Source of the DNA: Exophiala sp. HKRS030
Taxonomy: Eukaryota; Ascomycota; Eurotiomycetes; Chaetothyriales; Herpotrichiellaceae
Direction of reading: 5' to 3'
Assembly (NCBI GenBank): GCA_023897205.1
Contig: JAHWDD010000005.1
Location: 2,852,001 to 2,916,000, forward strand
Length of the DNA: 64,000 bases
The position numbers were made by a program, and so were the translations under genes. This document shows positions 11,492-23,783 of the stretch, piece after piece. Below the pieces are notes generated by a model. It had not been told where the DNA came from and did no database searches. It worked only from the letters and a program-made list of their open reading frames with translations. How positions within the stretch are numbered: position 1 is the first letter of the stretch; each line of letters starts with the position of its first letter.

Positions 11492-14400
11492 CTCAAAGTT
11501 AACTCTTGGTCAGTCTTGGACGTCCTGAAGTGGGAAGTGCAGAGCGTGAAATGAAAGCGTATAGTACGAGTACTCGTATGAGCTGGGAGAAATCGGAGGC
11601 AGGGTCCAAGATCGGCGTAAGGGGTGTATGTGTGCAGGGAGGGGGGAAGGTCTAAGCTGGTGGATGGAAGAGGCAGGTCGATGAAGTTGGGTCGTCCAGG
11701 TAAAGTTGACGCCAGAAGAGGGTTCGAAAAGCAGCAGCATACGATCGCCCCGGCTGTTCCAATCTGGCTTAGCCTGCAAGAGCGCTGCTCACGAATAATA
11801 CGAGGAATTCCCTGCGCTCGTATCAAAATGCAGTCATCTTCCGATCATCGATTGCTTGTGCTTGACCGGCATCGTCCGAGTACCATCGGGGGTGTCATCT
11901 TACACCTTAACGGGCCCGAACCCCTACAGTCTGGCATTCTGAATGAAATTTTTTTTATTCATCAGCATGGACTCGGCCAGCAACATCTATCTCGACACCT
12001 GCTTCCCGATCCGGCTGGGGCTCCGTGTCGGTGACTTATACTTTTTCATACATCATACCGCATCAATGCCCTGCTAGTGTCGGACTGACCAAACCTTATG
12101 CATTGCTCGGACCCTGTAGGATTCGAAGAATCCTTTTTTCAGCCCAAGAGATTTTTGTCCTGACCGGGAAGACATTTCGGGTAATGACCCGCCTGAAGTC
12201 ATTAAGAAGGAAAACAAGGATATTCCCCATGGATGCAATTACAATTGTTGTGTTCAAAGTATTCCGAAGTATGAGACTTATAGGATGGCGAGGGGATACT
12301 CCTACTCGACTTTCTTCGACTCGACCGGCGGATCTGACAAGGTGGTGGACTGCATGAGTGGGAAGCGAGGGACTAAGCACAGAAGGAAAAGTGGACAATG
12401 TTACGAGTATCACGCAAGACAGACTTTATTTGTAGGCAAGTAGCAAGTTAGCATCATTTTGTAGACGCAGGCAATGTCGATCGCCAGCCCGAACAGGAGT
12501 TGGAGAAACTATCGTGAATCGATGGCGTGGCCGCCCGTCATGCTTGGTTGAAGTCGTTGCAAGGCCAAGTTTGCCTGAGGCGGGAATTGCTCCCAGTAAC
12601 CAAGGCTGTGTCTTTAGTACCGCCGTCATTACCCTACGCACTGCAACTGACTGATAGGATCTCTCCAAGATCATTGAAAAGGAAAAGAAGAGACTTACGT
12701 ACACTGTTCACCAAAAACCTGGGGCTGCTTTCATAAGCTTATCTAGATGGATGCCACCACGGCTTTCCTATTCCGATGTTAAAAGCCATAGCCTCGCGGC
12801 TAAAGCACGATCGGACCGGATGCCGATGCCATATACGGAGTCGACGTTGCGAGTATACGCTGATTCGAGATAATTCTACTCTTGCCATGGTTACGGGAGA
12901 GCAAGTTTCCAGAGATTCGGAATAGGCAAATGCCATCGGAGTCTTGATGGCGGAATCGTAAACTTTGATCTGATCCATCGACTTTACCGTATAGCAGGTA
13001 TTGTGTCGGAATGGCACCGGCGGGCCCTCCTGAGAAGGTTGTCCGTCTTGGATATGTTAGGGTGGATGCAACAGCATTTTCCGTGAAGAGCAAAAAAGTT
13101 GTTGGCGAGGATGACCCATCGTTCGGCACCGACTGGACACCTCAAGTGGGATCCCTGGTGTCGCGACCCCCATACCCGTAGCCATGGAAGTACATTGTAG
13201 AGGAGAGAGAGATGGTGGAAGCTCGAGAGAAGCAGCTACGGGAGTGGGTTGGATCCGCTCCAACCTGCCTGGTGCGCAGGATCGAGTATTAGCAGAGAGA
13301 TCTCAGTTTCCTGAAGAGTTGTGTCCTATTCCAAGACTTCACCGGGATCGCAGTCTTGTGCGGCAATCGACGTCAGAGGTGGATGCACAAATCTTCCGCA
13401 CTCGTGGCCAGGAGGAAGCTAGTCAGTTTGTGGTTAGGTCTCTTGGCCGCAACACCTTCGCTCAATTTTACACTCACCCAAAAGAGGCACCAGATGGTCT
13501 TTTCACGCCAGATCGACCGGTTAACGGTTGCCCTCAGTCATGCCATTTTCATGAAGCTCACGACACCATTGCAACGCTTTGGTATACGGGAGTCCGAGAA
13601 CGATTGCCCTGTAGTTGCGCAGAGTGGGCTAGTCTCTCAATTTCCGAGACAGCTCGTTCGAGTAATAGTGTTGTCGTCGCTGCTGAGCCTAAGCTCAAAC
13701 TAGCTGCCTCCTAGAGGATTATTCTACTGTGAAGTATGTGATTGCACTCGGTAGACAGCACCAAGACTTCGGCTGAAGATCAGGCTTACTGCTAGAGGTA
13801 CAAGTGCAAGTATCCAGCAAGGCATGGGCCATGGTGAACGTGTGGAACGACATTTCAGGGTCCAACTAGATCCCATTTTCCCTTCCCTCGGAATTGAATT
13901 TATTGACCCGGTCAGACCCTTGGTGTTGTATGGAGTATGGATAGGTGTTACGAATACTATGAGATGTAGCATTTCCACTTTGTACGGGTGATTGTTTGAT
14001 GCTGCTTGCTGCTATGGTTGGATTGATGCGATGAAACTGCTGCTTGACCTGCCGTATGTCGGGTTGCTACTTTTCGGGGGATCAAGGAGCATATGTAAGA
14101 TACTGTAGGTACATATATTTCCGCAATGTCTCTTCACTGGGCGTTGACCCCTGTGCTACGCGTCCCGCCCTCGGTATCCTGGTTGGCTGTGAGGAGGAGA
14201 GGAAAGTAACAAATCCATCTACGCAGGTACTCGTAACATTCGCGGAAAGGCAAAAGAGCCCGCTCCACCGAGCGTCTGCCAACTAATAAAGTGGGATGGT
14301 TTCCAGGATACAGCGGGCTTTGAGCGGCGTATTGGGGACCACCGGGGACTGGAACAAGATCCAACTCTGTGGTGTGCCCTGCATGGTTTGGTCGAGCGTG

Positions 14401-15543
14401 GATACGGTCGCTGTGCATGTTATTCCGTGAGAGAAGATCGAGTCAGGTTGAGAGCGAGAGTGTTCTCTGTGTACAGAAAACAACAAACAACCCACAGTGC
14501 CTCGCTAAGGTGAAAAAAGGCGGGTGACGGCACGTCAGACCGAAAGGCGAAGCTCCTTGCATCATGCGAAGTAGCTGAGAATTAGCTTCCCATTCTCCAC
14601 GCTCTCGTACAGCTGACATTTGGCTTCTTTTCCCTTTGGCAACTTCATACACACCTTGGGTTTTCTCATGAACAGCCTATAGTCTTTTGCTAGCCGGCCT
14701 TTCCTCGCCTCTTTTTTCATTCTTTCAATACACAGGCGCTTGTCGCCATTTTTCCCTTCTTGTCTCTTGCTGCACGGGGCCTAGGTTGGCGGGGGAGTTT
14801 TTTTGCATCTCTATTTGTGGCCAACTGATCGCCACTTCAACCAAGAAACAACCCCCCTGATCGCGTGGTCTCACGATCGTATCGCACCGATAAGCCGTCT
14901 GATTGCCAGTTTAGATCTGGCTGTCCCATTTAGGAGCTCTGAAGTCTACCTTTTCGAGGGTACAACACCGTCGTATCAATCCAACTTTTCGTCTCCGGGC
15001 ATTCCCAGTCCACCCTCTTATTCGCTGTCCCCCACCACCCCTTCCTTCTACTCTCATGGGTGTCTGAGAGGACCCTTGCGGACCCTGACGAACTTCGGAC
15101 TGGATCTTTCATCACTAGTCGGCGATACAGATCGAGCTGCGGCGCGACCTTAAAGATACCTAAACGGCAGCTTACCATCCAACACCCATCAGAATCCCAA
15201 GGCTTCTATCCATCAAGCCATTTGGTATCATTGCTCTGCTAAATTTCCCATATCTGGAATTTAGTACACAAAATTTTATCCTGTGGCTAGCGCCCTATAT
15301 TGCCAAGGCCGACATAGCATCCGCCGGGCTTCGATACCCCAAATCCACTCATTGTTACTCGATGCTGCCACGACAGAAGGTCTAGACCACTTCACTCCCA
15401 TTTAGTGTTGTTTCCACATGCAACACAGAGCAAAGCCAGTCACAACTCACCGAACTGCTTGCACGGCAGATCCTCCGGACTGAACAACAAGATACACCCT
15501 GGCGGTAGCTATTTACTATCGATGAGTCCACCAGCACGCTTGA
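11492..15543. other. 4 kb region without supported genes
   Basis: Several ORFs of 60-176 codons occur on both strands (the longest is plus 13184..13714), but none shows a domain, a consistent splice partner or a signal peptide. The last ~700 bp before 15544 is CT-rich and likely promoter and leader for the SAM-HMG gene. A palindromic ACGAGTACTCG lies near 11567. No tRNA-like B box with a partner was found by eye. Confidence 0.4.
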
Positions 15544-17256
15544 ATGACAGATCTTGCGCCCTATCTCGAGCGCTTAGGCCTTGAGCAATACCTCGATGCA
15601 TTCCTGAGTGAGGGGTTTGACACTTGGGAAACTTTGACCGATATACAGGAGAGCGATTTGTGAGTGCCCAAGCCTTCCCCCCTCTCCCCCGGCTTAAGTT
15701 CCCTGCTAACAAAGTTCAAGTGACGCACTCAACGTCAAGCTCGGCCATCGTAGGGTAAGTTGTGACTATGTATAGCTGCTTTGATCTTCTGGACTGCTAA
15801 CACTTCGCCAAAGAAACTCCAGCGGGCTATAGCAGATTATCGCGGCATCCCATATGAGCGCCTCATTGGTTCTCCCGCCCAGGAGCCGCTTTCGGAAGCC
15901 GCTAAGGCAGCCGAGAGCGGTGCGAATCCAGCGTTAGCCGTAGAAAGAGCACCAGGATTGGCTCCTGAGGCCAAGAGGAAGTATAGACGTCACCCGAAGC
16001 CAGATGAGAATGCGCCTGAGCGACCCCCTTCAGCATACGTGATCTTCTCCAACAAAGTGCGAGAAGAGGTTAAGGATCAAAATCTGTCTTTCACCCAAAT
16101 TGCCAAGCTGGTCGGCGACCGGTGGCAGAAGCTAGATCCAGGAGGTAAAGAGCCGTTCGAAGCCCAGGCCAACGCCGCTAAAGAGAGGTACAACATACAA
16201 CTGTCGACGTATCGCAAGACGGATGCATACAAGGAATACATGCAATACTTGGCAGATTTCAAGAGCAAGCATGGACAGCCCGCGGAGCCAAAAAGACCTA
16301 AACTCGAAGCTGAATCTAGTGGGAGCATCATATCAACCAAGTCATTAGAACTCCAACCTGAAGCTGTGCCTCAGGCCTCTGGACACACTCGAGGTGGCTC
16401 TGTGGGATCTGTTGCATCTTCATCGCTTACTGGCGGAGCTATGCAATCAACTCCTTCCGTACCCGTGATGCCATCGCGCCCGCCACTGCCTTCCTCCCGC
16501 AGCGGTTCGCCTCCCATTCCTGCGACTAGAGAATACTTCCGCCCAGGACTGTTATCAAGCCACAGTTCTGTCTCAGATGAGTCGACTACTGTGCGAAGTG
16601 AGTTGCCAGAACCGGTAATGCGGACGGCAGCTCTTTCCCTGGGGGCTGGTGCCTCGGTGCCACCACCACTATCAGCACAAACTGCCACTGCTTCGCCAAC
16701 GGAAAACATGACAACTCCCGACCATCTCGAACGTTCTAGAATAGCATACTTTCTTCAACAGCAGAATCCCCCCACACCCCCCTTCGGCCCTCAAGGAATC
16801 ATGAGTGCCCCGGCTCACTTGTCGCCTACAATGCAGGAGATGACCTGGAGACAGCAGCAGCGAGGCTCCGATCCCAGAGCAGCATACCAGGAGATGCCGA
16901 GGACACTGCATGCTTCACTCCCCTACAACACCGCGACACACCAATTCCAACACCCATCACGATTACCAATGATGTCGTCAGACCGACCACCAGACTTTTC
17001 GCAAGGCGCAAGCATGCGGACGCTACCACCACCCCGGCCACCATCCACCACCAGCCAAGCCTTGTCTCAATTGGGCTCACCTTCGCTGGGCGAAGAGCCA
17101 CCGTATTTCCGACGACCTGTGCGAGAAGACGCACGACCTCAATTAGATCGGTCAGAGAGCGATGCCGCCAGCACCCTGGCTGGGCTAGCAGCTGGAGTTC
17201 CCCGGTCGGACACAGCGAAACCTATAAAGCCTCCTCCCCCACACACAGCGCCCTAG
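15544..17256 (+). CDS. SAM-domain plus HMG-box protein
   Basis: Exons 15544..15659, 15721..15754 (34 nt) and 15814..17256 give 530 aa. Introns are 61 nt and 59 nt, with textbook CTGCTAAC branches. Residues 1-60 form a SAM domain (LAPYLERLGLEQYLDAFL...LTDIQESDF...LGHRRKLQRAI), rebuilt only after splicing. An HMG box follows at about residues 120-190 (RPPSAYVIFSNKVREEV...SFTQIAKLVGDRWQKL...ERYNIQ). The rest is long and disordered, Pro/Ser/Gln-rich. Fungal proteins with this SAM-HMG order are known as HMG-box regulators or chromatin and mitochondrial-nucleoid proteins. Nuclear action is favoured by KRPK and RRHPK basic clusters, but the role is inferred. The upstream part before the HMG box (KAAESG...) is a linker. 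Confidence 0.85.
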
Positions 17257-17827
17257 CATGCGGCACTTGCAGCGACGGGACTGATTTCCCAACGACGATA
17301 TGATGAGAAAACACTGGCGTCATTAAGTTTGAAACTTCACGCCTCTTGGAAGAGAAGCCTTCCTGAAGCGTTTTGAGCCGCAGAGTCTAAAGAGTGCCGA
17401 CCTTCGGGTTTTCTCTCCACGTTATCCATGCTTGTAAAATCTGTTCCTTGTCACTTTTTTTATCCTTCTTTGCTCTGCTCCTACTTCATGGGAACGTCCA
17501 AGGCAATATCTTGGCTTGATCAAAATACTACATTCCGGAATTGACCGAGAATTTAGAACCCTCTTTGGGAGATGTCCGAAGCAGCATATCCCTTAGGTGG
17601 AAGCAACTTTGGATAGACCGAGAAATTGACATCGCATTCACAACAGAAGTATATCTTTCAGAATCTCCTATAGTCCAGCACCTGATTTGTTTACAGTACA
17701 TTTTCGATCTATTGCTCGTGTTGAACCCCGGACTCCAGGGATTCAAGGATATCCTGCAGGTTTGCTGATAGCCGAAATGGCCGTCACGTGAGGTCTCCAA
17801 GTATCCATTGTCGTATTCGTACTCGTC

Positions 17828-17863
17828 CTAGGGCTAGGGCTACGGCCGGGGTTAGGGTTAGGG
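17828..17863 (+). repeat. interstitial telomere-like repeat
   Basis: Two exact TTAGGG units occur at 17852-17863, preceded by degenerate units of the same period (CTAGGG twice, then GCTACGGCC) from 17828. TTAGGG is the usual filamentous-fungal telomere unit. The patch is short and lies far from any chromosome end within this window. Confidence 0.6.
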
Positions 17864-18820
17864 ACCACCCCCAGAACAAGGCAGACCAGAATGGCCAGCA
17901 TGCGATTAGCAGACTTGAGTCAGGGTTACAGTGTAGTAGAAAGCACACTCATACTGTAGCATCTCGATCGAAGCGGGGGGCTTGTTTATCGGCTTGCTCC
18001 CCCAGAGGCCGCGATAACCGGCAGGGACCAGGCTGTCAGGTAGCCTTATCGTCAAACACGAAGGTGCAGAGCTTCATTTCAGAGTCGACGAATAAGGAGG
18101 GGGTTTTAAGCATTCTACTTAGGCTTGATCTGCCTTGAGGCCTGAGAAGAGTGGGATAGAGGCATGACAAGCTAGTCGTAGGGCCTTGTTATGGCAGAGT
18201 GAAGGGGCGTCGATCATGCCATTTAGCGTGTTCCATGCTGCAGCCAACCACAAATAGGCATCCGTCTCCCATCTCACGACCTCATCTTAATGTCAACACC
18301 AGCACCATCGTCCGTGTGCGTTTTCCATCATGGATTCGCTTTTCTTTTGTCCCTAGCATTGTCACCCATTTCATGCATCGTATCAGTCCATGTTTCATTA
18401 ATTCCGGCTCAATTTCCCCCAAGCGCCAACCTAAGTCTGCATGAGCACCATAACAGCCTTGTTCTCCCGTCTTCCACCCAATGGAGCAGCTGAACATGCT
18501 TTTTCTTTTTAGATGAGCAATACCGAATGTTCCTCGGCTGCTTGGCTCACACTGCTTTCTTCTCGAATCACTGCCCTGCACAGACATGTGCCCTCGAATA
18601 TTTCAATTGAACCTTGGTTATCTACCTTCTCGAATTGTCTATGTCTCCGTGACATTCCCGGTCTTTGACGTCCCTCAACGGGTCCTTCAATATCAATGAT
18701 CGTCACCGAAGGGTTCCAGTGTATCATCGCGTTATGTTTGTCTTGATTCCCTGCAGACCTCATGCATAGAGCATTGGATCCGCTCCGTGGTATCAGGGAA
18801 GACTTCCACCATGATATACA

Positions 18821-18828
18821 TATATAAG
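18821..18828 (+). promoter_or_regulatory. TATA box candidate for aspergillopepsin-like gene
   Basis: TATATAAG lies about 180 bp upstream of the ATG at 19005, within a TA-rich patch, and is followed by a CT-rich leader. Position fits a strongly expressed secreted protease gene. Confidence 0.45.
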
Positions 18829-19004
18829 CACAGGGCAAGTATGTTCTCTCAAGCAACTTTTCCATCATTATCATCATCATCATCATTCACTCATTTTTTT
18901 TGTCTCAACGACAGTATCACGGTCTCTACCTCCCCATTGCCAGCACAACCGCCATTCTTTTGTAGTTTTTATTCAAAAACGTCCATTCTTTTCCTCCATC
19001 AACC

Positions 19005-20363
19005 ATGCATTCTCTTACGGTTGCGCTGGCACTCTCTGCCCTGGCATCGACTTCGCTGGCGAAGCCCATACCCGCCCCTGAGGCCTCAGTCAACACAAAG
19101 AAAGGTTTCACTGTCAATCAAGGTCCCGCAAAGCCTTACCAGGCCGGTCCTGTTCAGCTGTTGAAGACCTACAACAAGTACAATAAGCCTGCCCCTGCCG
19201 ATGTCAGCAACGCTGCAACTAGTAATGGCTCTGTCACTGCTACTCCTGAGCAATACGATGCCGAATATCTTTGCCCTGTCTCCATTGGTGGTCAGACCTT
19301 GAATTTGGATTTTGATACAGGGTCCAGCGACTTGTAAGTATGACTAAATGTTGCACCCTAGAAATGGATGTTGACCATAAACAGGTGGGTTTTCTCCTCT
19401 GAGCTGTCAAGCTCTCAGAGCCGTGGTCACAGTATTTATGATCCAACCAAATCTTCCACGTCGAAGGAACTTTCTGGGGCCACTTGGAACATCAGCTACG
19501 GCGATGGCTCTGGCGCCAGTGGCAATGTTTACACCGATACTGTCGATGTCGGAGGCACTACCGTTACGAGCCAAGCTGTTGAATTGGCGGAGACAATTAG
19601 TGCGCAATTCCAGCAGGACCAAGACAACGATGGCTTGCTGGGTTTGGCTTTCAGCTCGATCAACACAGGTGAGTACTACCGGCAACTGCCTCGTAGTCGT
19701 TATTAACTTGAAACAGTCAAGCCTCAGCAACAAACCACTTTCTTCGACACGGCCATTAAAGAAGGTGTTCTTGAAGCAAATGTCTTCACTGCCGACTTGA
19801 AGAAGGGCGCTCCTGGCTCTTACGACTTTGGCTTCATTGATAGCAGCAAATATACTGGCGACATCACCTACACAGCCGTGAACAATGGCCAAGGATTCTG
19901 GGAGTTTACTGGCACCGGTTATGGTGTTGGAAATGGCCAATTCCAGTCCAGCAGCATCGATGCGATCGCTGACACGGGCACCACTTTGATCCTCGTCGAC
20001 GATGACATTGTCTCTGCATACTATGGTGAGGTCAACGGTGCTCAGTATGATAACAGCCAAGGTGGCTATACCTTTGATTGTTCATCCGATCTTCCCGACT
20101 TCATCTTGGGCATTGAGAATACTAAGTTCACCGTCCCTGGATCCTTTGTCAACTTTGCCCCTATCACCGACGGCTCCTCAAGTAAGGCATTCCACAATTT
20201 GGGCACGGTCTACTGCTAATCATGTTTCCCAGCATGCTTCGGAGGCATCCAGAGCAACCAGGGGTTGGGCCTTTCCATCTATGGAGATGTTTTCCTCAAG
20301 GCTGTCTTTGCCATCTTTGACAACGACAACCTTCAGCTTGGATTTGCGAACAAGGGTCTGTAG
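19005..20363 (+). CDS. aspergillopepsin-like secreted aspartic protease
   Basis: Exons 19005..19333, 19385..19668, 19717..20181 and 20233..20363 with introns of 51, 48 and 51 nt give 402 aa, the normal size for the aspergillopepsin I / endothiapepsin group. A signal peptide ([16 protein letters not shown]) and ~65-residue propeptide precede the mature enzyme. Catalytic motifs are [10 protein letters not shown] (first Asp about 105) and AIADTGTTL (second about 290). The flap is [11 protein letters not shown]. The product ends LQLGFANKG, typical of the family. The two disulfide cysteines (FDCSSDLP and CFGGI) are present, the second restored by the last splice. Such enzymes are extracellular acid endopeptidases used for protein nutrition. 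It is clearly a different subfamily from the protease at 416. Confidence 0.95.
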
Positions 20364-20938
20364 AAGACGAGTTCTCTCTGAATTCCTTGACCCTTAGACT
20401 CTGCTTGGGCTGGGTCCAGCTGTCGTAGCGTTGGCAGATGCTGCGACCTACATGCACATGAGGGTAGGAGCAGCTATTGTGGGGGGTTTTCAACTTTCCA
20501 AGTATATATCCGCGGTGCAGAAAGAATACGCAAATAGTAAGGATTAAAATGGGAATCATGTTATCATCACTCTGCTATCATAAGACGAATAGAAATGGGA
20601 TTGTTGAAAGAGTTGATAGATGATGAATTCAAGCTGTTGTTCGAGTACGTCATTGTGGGGGAGAATTTGTTCGTCACCACCTGCATAATGCGCATTCTTG
20701 AAATCAGCTTCATAAACACGAAACGATCTCTTTTTCCCACACAAGTCATCCTTGTACCTTGCTGGCAAGAGACTTGGCATTTTCCCAATGTCAGCCTGGT
20801 AAATTCTCAATCTTGTTATATGCTGCGGCGCGGCGATTCCGATTTTGCCTGACCAAGTCTCTCTTCGTAAGCGAGCTCAGTCCAGTCCATATACCTACCT
20901 ACACAGCAGACTCCTCTGTCTTGCTTACACCCGACAAG
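20364..20938. other. intergenic
   Basis: Holds the 3' UTR of the aspergillopepsin-like gene and the promoter of the DGAT2 gene. No other feature seen. Confidence 0.5.
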
Positions 20939-22533
20939 ATGGTCACCACAACGACCTCGTGTTCTGTCGACAACAACGACGGCCCTGGTGGCTTAGCTTT
21001 TTCCGAACCTTCCAAACCTCAAGATCGTGCTGCGCGTGATCTTCCTCCAAAATCCTACGCGCAAGCTCTCGACGCCGAAAACAATGACACTCCAAAGTTC
21101 GGAGGCAAGGAGGAGGTGGATAATGGCTCTGCTGTCAATGGGAATGGCACTCGTCGACAGGTCAATGGCCACACATCGTCGGAGGTGAAGAAAAAAGTAG
21201 ATGACGAAAAAGTCCTCTACCAGGAGCACAAGGGACAGAATGGAGAGAGCTCGTTGACGAGCATCAAGCCGAGCGAAGAGTATGAGAAGAGTCTGCGCCA
21301 CAGTGTGAAGACGGCGCCCCAGAAAGAAGTCGGACCTGGCAAGGTAAAGAAGCGACAGGACACGACCAGTACGAGTACACATCCAGCAGCAAATCTCGCC
21401 AGTGGACGGCAAGCTGGGGCTGGATGGCAGACTTCTGCGTATGATTTGGTTCCCCCCTTCTCGTAATTGTTTGACACGGGCTGATGTTGACACCTATCCA
21501 TAGGATACGCTGGGCTCCTCTCAATGTCCCCTTGCAACGACGTCTTCAAACCCTCGCAGTGCTGTGGCATACCACGACCATTCCTATATTCCTGTCCCTC
21601 TTTTTCCTCCTCTGCGCCATTCCATTGACCTGGCCTCTCTTGATCCCCTACCTCCTCTACATTGTGTTGATCAGCGAAGAGGCTACGAATGGGACACTCT
21701 CACGACGGTCGAGTTGGCTGAGACGAAGCAAGTTCTGGTCCGCTTTTGCTAGTTACTTTCCTGCCAGGTTGCACAGGACGGTGGAACTGGAACCCACGAG
21801 GAAGTACATATTCGGGTACCACCCGCATGGGATCATATCACATGGAGCGTTTGCCGCGTTCGCGACAGAGGCGTTGGGGTTTGGGGACCTGTTCCCCGGC
21901 ATCACGAACACGTTGTTGACGTTGGACACCAACTTTCGAGTCCCCCTGTACAGAGAGTACGCTCTTGCTATGGGCCTGGCCAGCGTAAGCAGGGAGAGCA
22001 TTGAGAATTTGCTGAGCAAAGGCGGCCACAACGGTGAAGGCATGGGTCGTGCCGTGACGATTGTGATCGGTGGTGCCAGGGAGAGTCTAGACGCGAAGCC
22101 TCATTCTCTCCGGCTGGTTTTGAAGAGTCGAAAGGGATTTGTGAAGCTGGCGATCAGGACGGGCGCAGACCTCGTCCCTGTGTTGGCGTTTGGGGAAAAC
22201 GAACTATACGAACAAGTGGACAGCGTAGAGCATCCGTGGATCCACAAGATGCAGATGGTGATCAAAAAGGCAATGGGATTCACCGTACCTTTGTTTCATG
22301 CCAGGGGGATTTTCAACTACGATGTCGGTCTCTTGCCGTATCGGCGCAACGTCAATGTGGTTGTGGGCAGACCCATCAAGGTCGTGCAACAAGGTGGTCG
22401 GGATGGGAAGGTAGATGAAGCTTACCTTGATCAGATGCATCAGCAGTACACGGACGAATTGCTGTGGCTGTGGAATGAATATAAAGATACGTTTGCCAGG
22501 GAGAGAAAGGGTGAGTTGGAGATCGTGGAATAA
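20939..22533 (+). CDS. diacylglycerol O-acyltransferase type 2
   Basis: Exons 20939..21438 and 21504..22533 with a 65-nt intron (GTATGA...CATAG) give 509 aa. It makes triacylglycerol from diacylglycerol and acyl-CoA at the ER and lipid droplet. Marks of the DGAT2/MOGAT family: a hydrophobic hairpin at about residues 188-224 (FLSLFFLLCAIPLTW...LLYIVLI), YFPARLHRT, and the catalytic YHPHGIISHG near residue 272, then RGARESL-like and LVPVLAFGENELY segments. The first ~165 residues are hydrophilic, rich in Lys/Glu/Ser and lacking a domain, longer than in yeast Dga1. The start at 20939 is the first ATG after upstream stops in the leader region; an ATG-less extension to 20759 is not used. Wax-ester or monoacylglycerol specificity cannot be excluded from sequence. 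Confidence 0.92.
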
Positions 22534-22862
22534 GAAATAAGAATGACGAGCCGGGTTCGAACATGGACAGGGTGTGTATTATTTGTATAGTATTTTATCG
22601 GGTGGGAAGGATCAGGTAGCAACCATTATGATAATTGAAGCAGGTCTACAGTCCACGATCGGTGCTTGGAAGAGGCAAATGACCTCAGCTCACCTAATAG
22701 CGAGGACCGAATTTGTCCCTTCCTCAGATCAGTCCTTGTGGCCTTTTTAGGAACGCAGAAGTACGTTTCAACCACTGAACTTCTCATCTCCTCATACAAC
22801 CGACCTCACCATCACGGCCTACCTAGGAAAAGTTCTAGTTCATCTATTCGTATTGTTTCATC
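22534..22862. other. intergenic
   Basis: Short spacer with the DGAT2 3' UTR and the promoter of the next gene. Nothing notable. Confidence 0.5.
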
Positions 22863-23679
22863 ATGCCACCGAAACGGCCCTCTCGTAAAAGCATTGCCGC
22901 ACAATCAAAGTCGTCTTCTCGTCGATGCCGGAATGAGGTTGCTGCTGCTGGAGCCGATGATGATTATGGTGCGAACGATGTGTCGATGATGGAAGGTGAT
23001 ATGGACCTCAACGATGGCGACGCCGAGAGTGGGACCGAGAGTAATGCAAATGATTTGCGAGACCTCGAAGAGAGCCTTAAGATGAGCATGGTCGTTGATG
23101 TGAGTTATTCGCCGGAAGTGTCTGGGACTATCAAAGATAAGTCGAAAACTGACAATTTGCGTGGAACTTGTGTGATTAGACCGGCCTGAGGAAAGAACAG
23201 AGACAACGTCATCTCGAAACCGACTTTGAGAATCAGGTTTGTGTCGTGCAGGAAAAGATCGAGGAGAGGAGTGAAAGAAGAAAAAGAGAGGTGTAAGTGC
23301 TGCTGCTACCTCTCTTGTTAACTGCCCAGTGTCACTTTTCCCAGATTCACCCTTTTTACTGTGAAAAGGGAAGCGAGGCATCTCTCTCTACCCATCATCC
23401 TTCCCTTGTTGCGACACGGATTCGTCAGTGCTGACACATCCTGCTCTTCCCAGCGACCATATCCAAGATGACTTCTTGACGAGACTGCTTACTTTGTCAC
23501 GTCGCAAGTCTGAATTGGAGACCCAGATCATCAAAGAGACCCAAGAACTAGCCGATGCGTACCTTGGGCTAAAGGAGGAATTTGAAGCGGTGCTCCAAGG
23601 AAGGCATGAAGATGTCAACGAGGCAATCACCTCATTGATCAAATTGGAGGACGCCGCTCCTCCGAAGAATTCATCATGA
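22863..23679 (+). CDS. basic/acidic coiled-coil protein, unrecognised
   Basis: Hand-built model: exons 22863..23099, 23180..23292 and 23454..23679 (introns 80 and 161 nt) give 191 aa. The middle exon has no ORF long enough to stand alone. It restores a continuous coiled coil: LRKEQRQRHLETDF and VQEKIEERSERRKREV, then DHIQDDFLTRLLTLSRRKSELETQIIKE. The N-terminus starts MPPKRPSRKSIAAQSK, a basic nuclear-localisation-like patch, then an acidic Asp/Glu/Asn stretch. The architecture resembles small kinetochore or chromosome-associated coiled-coil proteins, but I cannot name a family. It sits head to tail after DGAT2 and convergent with DPH4, 104 bp away. Confidence 0.65.
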
Positions 23680-23783
23680 GATGCTATTCCAAATACCTTG
23701 CAAGACCTTACTGGATGATGTCGTCGTTGATCACAGGTCGAGACACATGAATATGACACAACTTATGGACTCTAGGCAGGTAA

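Larger units (their letters stand above)
17257..19004. other. intergenic, 1.7 kb
   Basis: No supported gene. It holds the telomere-like patch at 17828-17863 and, at the right end, the promoter of the aspergillopepsin-like gene. The other ORFs are short and overlapping. Confidence 0.5.

Noticed and set aside
11410..11826. 138-codon minus-strand ORF overlapping the micro-exon gene's first exon
   Set aside because: Wrong frame relative to the spliced coiled-coil model and no domain of its own.
13184..13714. 176-codon plus-strand ORF
   Set aside because: No recognisable domain, signal, splice partner or repeat; codon pattern looks random and other ORFs overlap it. Kept only as a possibility.
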